Source: Luteimonas suaedae (lineage in GTDB: Bacteria > Pseudomonadota > Gammaproteobacteria > Xanthomonadales > Xanthomonadaceae). From it: a DNA stretch of 64,000 bases. The stretch covers positions 124,001-188,000 of the forward strand of contig NZ_VSSP01000008.1 in the NCBI RefSeq assembly GCF_008312895.1. The letters are read 5' to 3'. The notes under the pieces are model-generated. The model worked only from the letters and a program-made list of their open reading frames with translations, did no database searches and had not been told where the DNA came from. Both the position numbers and the translations under genes were made by a program. This document shows, in pieces, positions 11,461 to 21,100 of this stretch. Numbering within the stretch: position 1 is the first letter of the stretch; each line of letters starts with the position of its first letter.

Positions 11461-12768
11461 CTACGGCACGTCCGCGTCCGCTTCGTCATCCGTGCCGAGC
11501 GGTCCGTCGCGGCGCAGCGCCGCGTCGAAACCGGCCGCGGCGTCCGCACCCGCCTCGGCGGCCAGTGCCTGCAGGAACTGCGCGGTCTCGCGCGGCGGGT
11601 CGCGACCCAGGGTCGCCAGTGTCCGGTCCAGGGCGGCACGGCCGACCGCCTCCTCCAGTTCGAACAGCAGCAGCGGTCCGCGCCGGTACAGCTGGTCGGC
11701 GCTCGGGCGGCCGTGGCCGATCACCGGGCCGGCGGCCTCGCCGCGCTCGCGGATGCGCTCGATCAGCCGTTGCGCGTCGGCGATGCCGAAGGTCGCCTCG
11801 ACGTAGCGGATCGCGGCGTACTCGGCCACCGACTCGGACATCCAGTAGTGCTCGCTCATCGCATCGGCCGGCGACCACCAGGCGTGGGCGAACTCGTGGG
11901 CGATGTGGCGGGCGGGGTTGGCCTCGGGGAAATCCTCCTTCGCCGCCTCGCGCCCGGCCGCACCGCCGTCGGAGAGCACCATGTACCCGGAACGCACGTA
12001 GCTCATGGTCTGTTCGCGCGAGAGCAAGACGATGCGGAACGGCTCGCGCAGCGGGCCGAACCAGGCCTGGAAGAATTCCCCCGCCTGCGCCGCGTGCTTG
12101 CGGAACAGAGCGGTGAGCACGCCGTCGGGGTCGGTGGCGTGGAACTCGGCGCCCGAGAGGGTCTCGCGCTGCAGCCCGCGCGCGGCGATCAGCGGCAGGT
12201 CGATGTCCGGCCGCGCGCGGATCATGCGCACCGTACCGTCGTCCGCACGTGTCAGCGTTCCCTGCGAGACCGCCACGTAGTCCGCAGGAATGCCCTGGAA
12301 GGTGGCGTCGACGGTGAACTGCAGGCTGATGTCCTCACGTACCGGGAACCACATGTTGTCGACCGAGAGCTCGATCCGGTCCTCCGCGAACGCCGCCACG
12401 CTGTTTGGTCCTCCGGTCAGCGGCCCGGAATAGTCCAGCTCCAGGCGCGCCGGACCCTGCGCGGCGAATTGCGCGGTGATCTTCTGCAGGCCGGGGAACG
12501 GCTGGTCGGTCGCGGCGATCGCCACATTGCCGCCGGTGCCGGCGTCGGCGCGATCGATCGCGAAGCGCTCGCCGAGCAGGAACGACATCGGCGCGGCGGC
12601 CGCCTCGGCCGTCAGCTCGATCGCCACGCGCGCGTGCAGCGTGCCGTCGGCATCGATCCGCGCCTGCAGCGTGTAGTGCGCCGGCGCGATCTCCGGCGCG
12701 GTGGTGTCCGCGCGCGCGGGCCCGGCGACCAGCGTCAGTGCCGCCAACACGATTCCCCAGCCTTGCAT
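11461..12768 (-). CDS. Exported M1-like zinc metallopeptidase (gluzincin)
   Basis: The 435-residue precursor begins with a Sec signal peptide (MQGWGIVLAALTLVAGPARA). It contains HEFAHAWW at about residue 290, the HExxH zinc motif, and WMSESVAEYAA about 19 residues later, which supplies the third ligand glutamate. This spacing is that of M1 aminopeptidases. It is shorter than classical PepN because it has a beta N-domain plus a compact catalytic domain only. An excellent AGGAGG lies 5 bases before the ATG at 12768, inside the 8-base gap after the amidohydrolase gene, so it is the last gene of the peptidase operon. The likely role is trimming peptides in the periplasm. Confidence 0.88.
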   Translation of the reverse strand: MQGWGIVLAALTLVAGPARADTTAPEIAPAHYTLQARIDADGTLHARVAIELTAEAAAAPMSFLLGERFAIDRADAGTGGNVAIAATDQPFPGLQKITAQFAAQGPARLELDYSGPLTGGPNSVAAFAEDRIELSVDNMWFPVREDISLQFTVDATFQGIPADYVAVSQGTLTRADDGTVRMIRARPDIDLPLIAARGLQRETLSGAEFHATDPDGVLTALFRKHAAQAGEFFQAWFGPLREPFRIVLLSREQTMSYVRSGYMVLSDGGAAGREAAKEDFPEANPARHIAHEFAHAWWSPADAMSEHYWMSESVAEYAAIRYVEATFGIADAQRLIERIRERGEAAGPVIGHGRPSADQLYRRGPLLLFELEEAVGRAALDRTLATLGRDPPRETAQFLQALAAEAGADAAAGFDAALRRDGPLGTDDEADADVP

Positions 12769-12776
12769 GTGACCTC

Positions 12777-14096
12777 CTAGTGGTCCTTGTGGATGACGCC
12801 GGCCTTCATCACCAACCGCACCCGCCGCAGCACGGTCACGTCCTGCAGCGGATCGCCGTCGACCGCGACCAGGTCGGCGGCCATGCCCGGGGCGAGGCGG
12901 CCGACCTCGTCCGCCAGGCCGAGATGCGCGGCGGCGTTCACCGTGGCGGTGCGGACCGCCTCCAGCGGGGTCAGCCCGGCCGCGACCAGCAGCCCGAACT
13001 CGCGGGCGTTGTCGCCGTGGCGGCTGACGCCGGAATCGGTGCCGAAGGCGATCGGCACGCCGGCGGCGTGCGCCCGCCGCGCCATCGCCAGCATTGCTGG
13101 GCCGACCGATGCGGCCTTGGCCTTCGCCGCCGGACCGAGGAACGAATCGGGGTCGGCCGCCCAGCCGGCGACGGTGTCGCCGGCCAGCAGCGTCGGCACG
13201 AGCCAGGCGCCGTTGCGCTTGAACAAGGCGACCGAGTCGTCGTCCAGCCAGGTGCCGTGCTCGATCGCGTCGCCGCCGGCGCGCAGGAACGCGTTGACGC
13301 CGGCGGTGCCGTGCGCATGCGCGGTGACGCGGCGGCCGAGCGCGTGCGCGGTGTCGACGATGGCCTGCAGCTCGGCGTCGGTGAACTGCTGGTCGACGCC
13401 GGCATCGGCGTCCGAGAGCACCGCGCCGGTGGCGACGATCTTGATCAGGTCGGCGCCGCGCTGGACCTGCTGGCGCACCAGACGCCTGCAGTCGCCGGCG
13501 CCGGAGCACAGGTTGGGCCGCTGCAGCGCGCGGGTGACGTCGTCGCGGTAGCCGAACAGGTCGCCCTCGCCGCCGTGCGGGCTGAGCACGTTGCCGGCGG
13601 CGAGGATTCGCGGTCCGGGCAGCTTGCCGGCGGCGATGCCATCGCGCAGGGCGAAGATCGCCTCGTTCTCGGCGCCGAGGTCGGCGACCGTGGTGAACCC
13701 GGCATCGAGGGTGCGGCGCGCGAACTGCACGCCGTTGATGGCGAGGTCCGCGGCGCTGCGCACCGTGCGCAGCAGCTTGTCGTCGGGACCGTTCTCGTGG
13801 CCCAGGTGCACGTGGCTGTCGATCAGGCCGGGCAGCACGAAGCGGTCGGACAGGTCGATGGTTTCGCCTGGCGTACCGACGAAGCCATCGCGCAGGTCGA
13901 CGACCCGCCCGTCCTCGACCACCACCGTCATCCGCGACAGCACCCGGCCGCTGGCCGGATCGGCCAGCAGGCGGCCGGCATGGATGTAGCGCGGCCCGTC
14001 GTGCGCCGGCGGCGAGGCGAAGGCGGGGGCGAGCACCAGGCAGGCTGCTAGCGCGAGCCAGAGCCCTAGCGCACGAGCGGGCCCGCGGCGCGTCAT
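12777..14096 (-). CDS. Exported amidohydrolase (imidazolonepropionase/Xaa-Pro dipeptidase-like)
   Basis: The 439-residue precursor carries a signal peptide (ARALGLWLALAACLVLAPAFA) and an amidohydrolase barrel. Metal ligands can be followed: DSHVHLGH near residue 94, DLIKIVATGAV with a lysine that may be carboxylated, RVTAHAHG, EHGTW, and the late aspartate in FGTDSG. C-terminal ADLVAVDGDPLQD returns to the small beta domain, as in related peptidases. The ATG at 14096 overlaps the TGA of the preceding 63-codon ORF as ATGA, which fixes the start and implies translational coupling. Relatives hydrolyse dipeptides or N-acyl amino acids; the exact substrate is not predictable. It probably finishes the breakdown of short peptides in the periplasm. 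Confidence 0.88.
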   Translation of the reverse strand: MTRRGPARALGLWLALAACLVLAPAFASPPAHDGPRYIHAGRLLADPASGRVLSRMTVVVEDGRVVDLRDGFVGTPGETIDLSDRFVLPGLIDSHVHLGHENGPDDKLLRTVRSAADLAINGVQFARRTLDAGFTTVADLGAENEAIFALRDGIAAGKLPGPRILAAGNVLSPHGGEGDLFGYRDDVTRALQRPNLCSGAGDCRRLVRQQVQRGADLIKIVATGAVLSDADAGVDQQFTDAELQAIVDTAHALGRRVTAHAHGTAGVNAFLRAGGDAIEHGTWLDDDSVALFKRNGAWLVPTLLAGDTVAGWAADPDSFLGPAAKAKAASVGPAMLAMARRAHAAGVPIAFGTDSGVSRHGDNAREFGLLVAAGLTPLEAVRTATVNAAAHLGLADEVGRLAPGMAADLVAVDGDPLQDVTVLRRVRLVMKAGVIHKDH

Positions 14097-14284
14097 TCGG
14101 CGGCCTCCGCGGCGGAGAGGGCGCGGAAGTCCGCCCCGGTCTCCGCCGCGAGCCATATCAGCGCGGCCCAGACGGCGATGTTCTGGTCGAGGTCCGTGCG
14201 GTCGAGAGTAGCGGCGGCGAGCAGCGCGGCCAGCCAGCACAGCAGCGGGAACTCCGACCGCATCCGGCACCGGACTGGATTCAT
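14093..14284 (-). CDS. Small ORF, 63 residues, two hydrophobic segments, unknown
   Basis: The ORF lies between the DUF885 and amidohydrolase genes and overlaps each by exactly four bases: ATGA at 14284-14281 and ATGA at 14096-14093. That arrangement argues that it is translated. The product starts MNPVRCRMRSEFPLLCW and has two hydrophobic stretches (about 12-26 and 35-47) joined by LDRTDLDQN, ending in an acidic tail rich in alanine and glutamate. A small inner-membrane hairpin protein is possible. I do not recognise a family. It could alternatively be a short degenerate spacer kept only for coupling. Confidence 0.6.
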   Translation of the reverse strand: MNPVRCRMRSEFPLLCWLAALLAAATLDRTDLDQNIAVWAALIWLAAETGADFRALSAAEAAE

Positions 14285-16110
14285 CCTGGATCTCCCTGTT
14301 GCAGCCGCTGGTCGACCCACCCATCGACCACTTCGCCCAGCAGCGGTAACGGCAGTGAACCCTCGCCCAGCAGCGCATCGTTGAAATCGCGCAGCCGGAA
14401 GTCTGCCCCGAGTTCGCGTCGCGCCCGCGCCTGCAGTTCGACCAGGCTGCGCTTGCCGAGCTGGTAGGCGGTGGCCTGGCCCGGGGTCACCAGGTAACGC
14501 CGGACCGCGATGGCGTTGGCGGGCGCCGCGTCGAAGGTGTTGTCGTCCAGCCAGCGCAGTGTCCGCTCCGGGCTCCAGCGGCGTGCATGCAGGCCGGTGT
14601 CGACTACCAGCCGGCCGGCACGCATCAGTTCGCTCGACAGCCGCCCGAAGTCCTGCCACGGGTCCTCGTACAGCCCGAGCTCGAGCGGAAGCTGTTCGGC
14701 GTACAGGGCCCAGCCCTCGCTGAAGGCGGTATAGCCGCCGTGGCGGCGGAAGTCCGGCAGGTTCTGCAGCGAGGCGGACAGCGAACGCTCGAGGTGGTGG
14801 CCGGGCACGCCCTCGTGGCAGGCGAGGGCGGTGAGCTCGTGGCGGGGCAGGTTGCCCATGTCGCGCAGGTTGTAGCGCACGATCCCCGGGCGCGCGCCGT
14901 CCTGCGACGGCGGGAAATAGCCGGCGATGCCGGCCGAGACTTCCAGCCATGGTTCCACCCGCCGCACCTCGACCCGGGCCGGTGGCCGGAACCCGGTCAG
15001 CGCGTCGAGCCGTGCGGACACCGCCTCGATGACCGCTCCGGCGGCGGCCAGGTAGTCGCTGCGCCCGGCATCGGTATCGGGATAGCGGGCATCGGGGTCG
15101 GCGCGTACCCGGTCGATCAGCTCGCGCAGCGTGCCGCGATGGCCGAGGCGTGGCGCCAGCGCGCGGATCTCGCCGTGCAGGCGCGCGGTCTCCTCCAGGC
15201 CGATGGCGTGCACGCGTTCCGGATCGAGTGCCAGGGTCGATTCGATGTGCAGCATCGCCGCGTAGTAGGCATCGCCTCGCGGCAGCGCCCAGACGCCGGC
15301 GGCCGCCGGAGCGTCGCGTTGCGCCGCCTGCAGCCAGGCGATGAGCCGGCGGAAGCCGGGGGCGAAGCCGTCCTGCATCGCGGCGACGGCGTCGCGCCGC
15401 AGCGCATCCGCGCCCTCGAGCCCCGCGGCCGCGAGCTTGGCGTCGAAGTCGGCGAGGATGGCATTGTCGCCCTCGCCGTCGAAGGGAGCCCCGCGCAGCA
15501 GCCGCGTGCAGGTATCGACCACGGGCGCCAGCGTGGAGGTGGGCGGGCAGACGCCGGCCGCCTGCTGTTCGCGCAGGCCGTCCACCACCTGCCGCAGATA
15601 GCCGTCCACCCCGCGCAGGCGCTCGATGTAGGCCTGTGCGTCCTCGCGGCTGGCGATGGGGTGCCGGTCGATCAGGGTCTGCGGCACGATCCGCTGCGGC
15701 CCGCGCATCTGGCAGACCGGGTAATGGTGGCTGCGCCAGCGCAGCCGGCGCAGCGCCTGCTCGGTGTCGTAGCGGAACAGGCGATGATCGAGCCACGCGG
15801 CCTGCGGCAGGGCGCCCGGGTCGATGGCGCGCAATTCGGAGAGGTCACTGCGCAACAGGTCGATGTCCTCCTGCCGGTGCTGCGCGCCGACATCGTCCCA
15901 GCGGTGATGGTCGGTGTGCAGCCCCAACGACGCCTGCAGCAGCGGACTGCGGCGCAGGCGCCGCGCGAAGCTGCGCTCGAACAGTTCGGCCAGTCGCCGG
16001 GACGGCTCGGCCCCGTCGCCGCCAAGTACGGGCAGCGCCGCAAGCGCGGCGCCCGCGGCGGCCCCGGCGAGAAAGCCGCGGCGGCTGAGGTTGGGGCCCG
16101 ATGTGGTCAC
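14281..16110 (-). CDS. Tat-exported DUF885 family peptidase
   Basis: The 609-residue protein starts at a GTG (16110) that overlaps the TGA of the S9 gene as GTGA. The N-terminus NLSRRGFLAGAAAGA is a twin-arginine signal (SRRGF), so the folded enzyme should be exported by Tat. Near residue 433 it has CHEGVPGHHLERS, the HExxPGHH metal-binding motif of DUF885 proteins, which are predicted zinc-dependent peptidases. Family length (about 590-610) fits. An upstream frame to 16485 is only shadow. The position in the operon, directly after a secreted S9 peptidase, supports a role in extracytoplasmic peptide breakdown. Confidence 0.9.
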   Translation of the reverse strand: MTTSGPNLSRRGFLAGAAAGAALAALPVLGGDGAEPSRRLAELFERSFARRLRRSPLLQASLGLHTDHHRWDDVGAQHRQEDIDLLRSDLSELRAIDPGALPQAAWLDHRLFRYDTEQALRRLRWRSHHYPVCQMRGPQRIVPQTLIDRHPIASREDAQAYIERLRGVDGYLRQVVDGLREQQAAGVCPPTSTLAPVVDTCTRLLRGAPFDGEGDNAILADFDAKLAAAGLEGADALRRDAVAAMQDGFAPGFRRLIAWLQAAQRDAPAAAGVWALPRGDAYYAAMLHIESTLALDPERVHAIGLEETARLHGEIRALAPRLGHRGTLRELIDRVRADPDARYPDTDAGRSDYLAAAGAVIEAVSARLDALTGFRPPARVEVRRVEPWLEVSAGIAGYFPPSQDGARPGIVRYNLRDMGNLPRHELTALACHEGVPGHHLERSLSASLQNLPDFRRHGGYTAFSEGWALYAEQLPLELGLYEDPWQDFGRLSSELMRAGRLVVDTGLHARRWSPERTLRWLDDNTFDAAPANAIAVRRYLVTPGQATAYQLGKRSLVELQARARRELGADFRLRDFNDALLGEGSLPLPLLGEVVDGWVDQRLQQGDPG

Positions 16111-18080
16111 TGCCGTCCTGCGGTCTCGCCGTCCGTCGTGGCCGGTTGCGGATCCGGAGCCGGCGGGGGCGCCGCGTCGCGCACATGGCGGTCGAGGAAC
16201 TCGCGGATGGTGCGATAAGCCACGACCTGGTTGGCCTTTTTGCGGAAGCCGTGGCCCTCGTCGGGAAATACGACGTATTCGACCGGCACGCCGTTGGCCC
16301 GCACCCGCTCGACGATGTCCTCCGACTCCACCGGCAGCACCCGCGGATCGTTGGCGCCCTGCAGCACCAGCAGCGGCCTGCGGATGTTGCCGGCGTGGAA
16401 GGCCGGCGAGATCGCCTCGAAGCGCTCCGGCTCGGCTTCCCAGTCTCCCATCTCGCTCTTGAGCAGGCGGCGCAGGTCCTCCCACCAGTCCGGCGTGTTG
16501 GCCAGCAGCCGCGTCCAGTTGGAGACCCCGTAGATGTTCACCCCGGCAGCGAACACGTCGGGCCGGAACGCCAGCGCCGCCAGTGCCATGAAGCCGCCGT
16601 AGGAGCCGCCCATCACTGCGATGCGGTCCGGATCCACCAGGCCGGTGTCGATCAACATCTGCCGGGAGGCGACCACGTCGTCGAGATCGGCCTCGCCGTG
16701 GCGGCCGTCGTCGAGATGGTAAAAGGTCTTGCCGGACCCGGAGGAGCCGCGGTTGTTGATCTCGTAGACCACGTAGCCGTGGTTGACCAGGTACTGGACC
16801 ATCGGCTTGAAGCCGATCCTGCTCTCGCCGCCCGGCCCGCCGTGTACCCAGATCGCGGCCGGGCGCGTCTCGTCCTCGACAATGCCCTTGGGCACGTAGA
16901 GGATGCCGGGCACGATCACCCCGTCGTGGGAATGGAAGCGCACCACCCGCCCTGGCACCAGGTCGCCGGCGGGGATGCCGGGCGGTAGCGAATCGACCAG
17001 GCGGACGGGCGCATCCGCGCCGGCCGGGTACAGGCGCAGGTCGCCGGGCATGTCGCCCGCGCTCTCGACCGTGGCGATCGCGCCCGTGGGGGACAGCGCG
17101 AACCCAGCGACCGTCGCCGGCGCCGCATCCAGTACCCGCTGCCGCTCCAGGGTCTCGGCGTCGAACAGATGGACCACGGTGCGCGCGTCGTGGTTGACGA
17201 ACGCGGCCAGGCGCTCGCCATCGGAGGACAGCCGCGCGCCGGTGACGTCCCAGTCGACGGCAAGGACCGGGGTGCGTTCGCCGCTCTCGAGGTCGAGGCG
17301 CTCGAGGCGGCTGAACTCGCGGTCTTCGTCGCTGGTGAGGAAGAGATGTCGGCCGTCGCGGGAGAATTCCTGCGGCACGCAGGCGATCCTGCGGCCGGCC
17401 TCGTTCAGGCGCCGCATCTTCGCGCTGTCGACCTCGTAGACGAAGCAGTCGGTGTGGGCGTTGTCGTGGATCCGGCTCAGCGCCACCAGGCGGCGGTCGC
17501 CGCTGACCGCATGCATCTGGTAGGCGTCGTTATTGGTGAACAGTCGCCGGCGCGTGTAGTCCGTGGTCGAGTACTCGTACAGGTCGAAGTGGCGCCGATC
17601 GCGCTCGTTGGTGGCGGCGAAGAACGACGCGCCGTCCGGAGCCCAGGCGATGAACCGCGCCTTGAGGCGCTCGCCGGGGGTCAGGTCGCGGGTGGCGCCA
17701 TCCGGCTCGCGGACGAAGAGGTGGTACAGCTCGTCGCCGCCGCGGTCGCTGGCGTAGAGCACGCGCTCGCCGTCGGGAAACCAGCCGATCGCCATCACCG
17801 TCTCGTCCGAGTCGGTCAGCGCTTCGGCGGCGCCGCCGGCCGCCGGCATCACGTACAGGTTGGCCACCCCGCTGCGCTTGCTGGTGAACAGCAGCCGCGC
17901 GCCGTCGGGCGAGAAGTCCAGCCCGCCGATCTCGTCGAACGCCATCAGCTGCTCGATGTCATGGCGCGGCGGCGGCGCCGCGATGGCGTCTGCGGTGGCG
18001 GCGACCTCGGCCGAGGGCGATGGCGAACACGCCGGCAGCAGCGTCAGCGACAGCAGGGCGATGGGGAGCAGATGTTTCAA
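16107..18080 (-). CDS. S9 family prolyl-oligopeptidase-like lipoprotein
   Basis: The 657-residue precursor has a lipoprotein signal (LLSLTLLPAC, lipid cysteine 18). A beta-propeller spans roughly 45-390 (repeats such as LDFSPDGARLLFTS and IGWFPDGERVLYAS), followed by an alpha/beta-hydrolase domain. The catalytic triad is visible: Ser in GGSYGG near 491, Asp in GANDPRV and His in DEGHGF. The layout is that of S9C acylaminoacyl-peptidases. Anchoring in the envelope places it where peptides admitted by the adjacent TonB receptor would arrive. Lasso-peptide isopeptidases belong to this superfamily and often sit next to FecI/FecR/TonB genes, but no lasso biosynthesis genes are present here. The gap to the receptor gene is 67 bases. 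Confidence 0.92.
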   Translation of the reverse strand: MKHLLPIALLSLTLLPACSPSPSAEVAATADAIAAPPPRHDIEQLMAFDEIGGLDFSPDGARLLFTSKRSGVANLYVMPAAGGAAEALTDSDETVMAIGWFPDGERVLYASDRGGDELYHLFVREPDGATRDLTPGERLKARFIAWAPDGASFFAATNERDRRHFDLYEYSTTDYTRRRLFTNNDAYQMHAVSGDRRLVALSRIHDNAHTDCFVYEVDSAKMRRLNEAGRRIACVPQEFSRDGRHLFLTSDEDREFSRLERLDLESGERTPVLAVDWDVTGARLSSDGERLAAFVNHDARTVVHLFDAETLERQRVLDAAPATVAGFALSPTGAIATVESAGDMPGDLRLYPAGADAPVRLVDSLPPGIPAGDLVPGRVVRFHSHDGVIVPGILYVPKGIVEDETRPAAIWVHGGPGGESRIGFKPMVQYLVNHGYVVYEINNRGSSGSGKTFYHLDDGRHGEADLDDVVASRQMLIDTGLVDPDRIAVMGGSYGGFMALAALAFRPDVFAAGVNIYGVSNWTRLLANTPDWWEDLRRLLKSEMGDWEAEPERFEAISPAFHAGNIRRPLLVLQGANDPRVLPVESEDIVERVRANGVPVEYVVFPDEGHGFRKKANQVVAYRTIREFLDRHVRDAAPPPAPDPQPATTDGETAGRQ

Positions 18081-18147
18081 CAGGCGATCCTCGATGCACG
18101 GAGGCGGCCGGCCATGGGCGGCGCGCCGGGTGGTCGCACGGGGGCGT

Positions 18148-21100
18148 TCAGAAGCTCGCGCTCAGGCGCAGCAGGTAGGTGCGGCCGATCGGGTCGTAGG
18201 CGCCGAAATTGCGGCCCACCTGCGCCGCATACGGCACCTTGCGGTCGAACAGGTTGTTCACCGCCAGCTGTGCCTTGACGTGGTCGCCGAGCCAATAGCC
18301 GACGCTGGCGTTGAAACGCCAGTAGTCGCCGATGTCATTGGCCTCGCGCGGGAGGTCCTCTTCGGTCGCGTCCAAGTCGCGGACGACCGAACTGGTCCAC
18401 AGCGCCTGCAGGTCCAGCTCGAGTTTGTCGAGGCTGTAGCCGGTGGACAGGTTCACCCGGTACTTGGGCGTGCCGACGCTGCCGACGGCATCCTGGACCG
18501 GCACCCCGGGCTGCGCCACGAGTTCGTACTTGTGGGTGTACGACAGCTTGCTGCCGATGCGCATGCTGCCGCCGCCGAGGTCGAAGCGGTACTCGGCGGC
18601 GCCGATCAGCCCGGAGAAGTCCAGCGTCGAGGTGTTGACGAAGCCGGTGCGGTAGCCGTTGGCGATGTCGCCGGCGGTGCGCACGGCCCCCGGCTGCGCC
18701 GCCGCCTGTTCGGCGGTCAGCCGCTCGAAGGTCGCGCAGGCCGGCTCGTTGGGGTAGTTGACGCTGTCGTAGCAGGCCGACAGCAGCGCGCCGATGCCGA
18801 GATTCTGGATGCCGTTCTCCAGCGAGATGTCGGACCAGTCCATCGCCAGGCGGAAATCGGGCAGGGCGGCCGGCTGGTACACGAACCCGAGCGACCAGGA
18901 GTCGGCGGTCTCGTTCATCAGGTCGACGTTGCCGGAACGGGTGCCGTACGCCGAGACCGCGCCGGTGGTGGACTCGAAGGCGGCCGGATCGTCGACACCG
19001 ACCGCCGCCAGGGCGGCCCGGCAGTTGGCCTCGCGCACGGCCGGGTTGGCGCCGCGGTTGTAGTTCTGCGCGTTGCAGACGTCGTTGATCGCGCCCGCGA
19101 CCGGGGCCGAACCCAGGAACAGCTCGGTGATCGCCGGCGAGCGGATCGCATGCGTATAGACCCCGCGGAAGACCAGGCCGTCGCCCCAGCCGGACAGGCG
19201 CGGGGCGAACCGCGCGCCGACCGACCAGGTGAGGTCGCTGCCGGCGAGCGAGTTGTCGACGTGGCGGGCGGCGGCTTCCAGGCTCAGCGCCTTGGCGAAG
19301 CGCAGCGCCTGCGACTCCGCGATCAGCGGGGCGACCAGCTCGCCGTAGAACTCGGTGGTGCGGTAGCTGCCGTCGATCCCGGCGAAACTGCCGGAGCCGC
19401 TGCCGATCAGCACGTTGCCTGCCTCGAGGGTGGCGTCGGGCTCGAACGCGCCGCCCTCGGTGCGGCGTTCCGCGCCCAGGTTGAACTGCAGTGGCTCGGC
19501 CAGCCCGATCGGCAGCGCGCCGGTCAGGTTGCCGGTCAGGACCTTCTGGGTGTTGAGGCTGGTGGCGCGGCCGCGGTCGGTGAGGTAGTCGATCGCCTCC
19601 AGGCTGGCGTTGCCGGCGCCGAATAGGTTGATCGGCACGCAATCGCCACCGGAGGCGCAGACGATGTTGCCGCTGCCGTCGCGCACCGCGTCGATGGCGC
19701 GCAGCAGCCGCACCGGATCGATATAGGTCAGGGACGAGATGCTTTCGCTGCGACCGTAGTTGTAGGAAAGATCCCAGGACCAGGTCTCGTCGAAGGCGGC
19801 GAAGTCGCCCTTCAGTCCGCCGACGAAACGATACAGGTCCAGCGTGGTTTCGCCCGGGGTGCGGTCGACGATGTCGTTGAGGTTGCGGCTCAGGTTGAAA
19901 CCGTCCAGTCCGTTGTCGGCCAGGATCGCCCGCGAGTGATCGCTCAGGTAGGGATTGTCCGCGGAGAACCTGAGCGTCGGGCCGCCCAGCACCGGCGCCG
20001 CGAACTGGTACAGCTCGCTCTGCTCGACGCCTTCGGTGCGCACGTAGGTCGTCTCGGCGAAAGCCCGCACCGACGGCGTGATGTCGAAATGGCCCAGCGC
20101 ATTGAAGATGGTGCGTTCGCTCAGGGTCAGCAGTCCGAAATGGTCGGCGGGATTCACGCCGTCGCCGCCGTCGGCCAGGATCGGCGCGCCGACCGCTTCC
20201 TGGACCGCCCGACCTGGCACGTAGGGCGCCAGTTCGCCGTCGGCGCCGAACTGCAGCGGCGTGCCGCTCGAGTCGTAGATGTAGTTGCCGCGCGTATAGA
20301 TCGGCGGCAGCACCGCCCCGGGCAGGTCGAAGCCCAGGATCGGCGCCAGCTGATTGTCGTAGGGCAGCCCACCTTCGGTCAGGAGGGCGTAGCGCAGGTT
20401 GCCGGCCACCGCCCACGCGGCGATGCCGTCGGCGGGACCGGTATCGTCGGGGTTCGGCAGCAGGTAACGGAACGGCATCCGATCGGACAGGCGCAGGCCA
20501 TGCTGGCGGTGGTACTCGGTGCCGATCACGGCGTTGCCGCGGCCCTCGGCGAAGTTGCCGCCGAACAGGCCGCGCACGCTGTAGCTCTCGGCGTCGCCGC
20601 GGTCGGTGATGCCGTACTGCACCGACGCCTGGGCGCCCTCGAAATCCTCCTTGAGGATCACGTTGACGGTGCCGGCGATCGCGTCCGAGCCGTACACCGG
20701 CGCGCCGCCGATGGCGATGGTCTCGACCCGGTCGACCAGGCCCGCAGGGATGACGTTGAGGTCCACCTGCGAGCCGGGCGAGGCCGCCCCGCCGACGCCG
20801 GCAACGGTGTTGGAAGAGACGAACCGCCTGCCGTTGACCAGGGTCAGCGTACGCTGCGAGCCCAGGCCGAAGAAATTGACGAAGGTCTGGGCGATCCCGA
20901 GGGTCGCCTGTGCGGCACCGACCGGGCTCGATGCCGAGGGGCCGAACCCGGGCGTGTCCTCGAGCGCCTGGCCGATGTTGGTATAGCCGCGGCGCTCGAT
21001 CTCCTCGGCACTGGTCACCAGCGCCGCCTGCAGGGTGTCGAAACCGGCGCGGTTGATGCGGGTGCCGGTGACCTGGATGCGCTCGAGCTCCACGGTCTGG

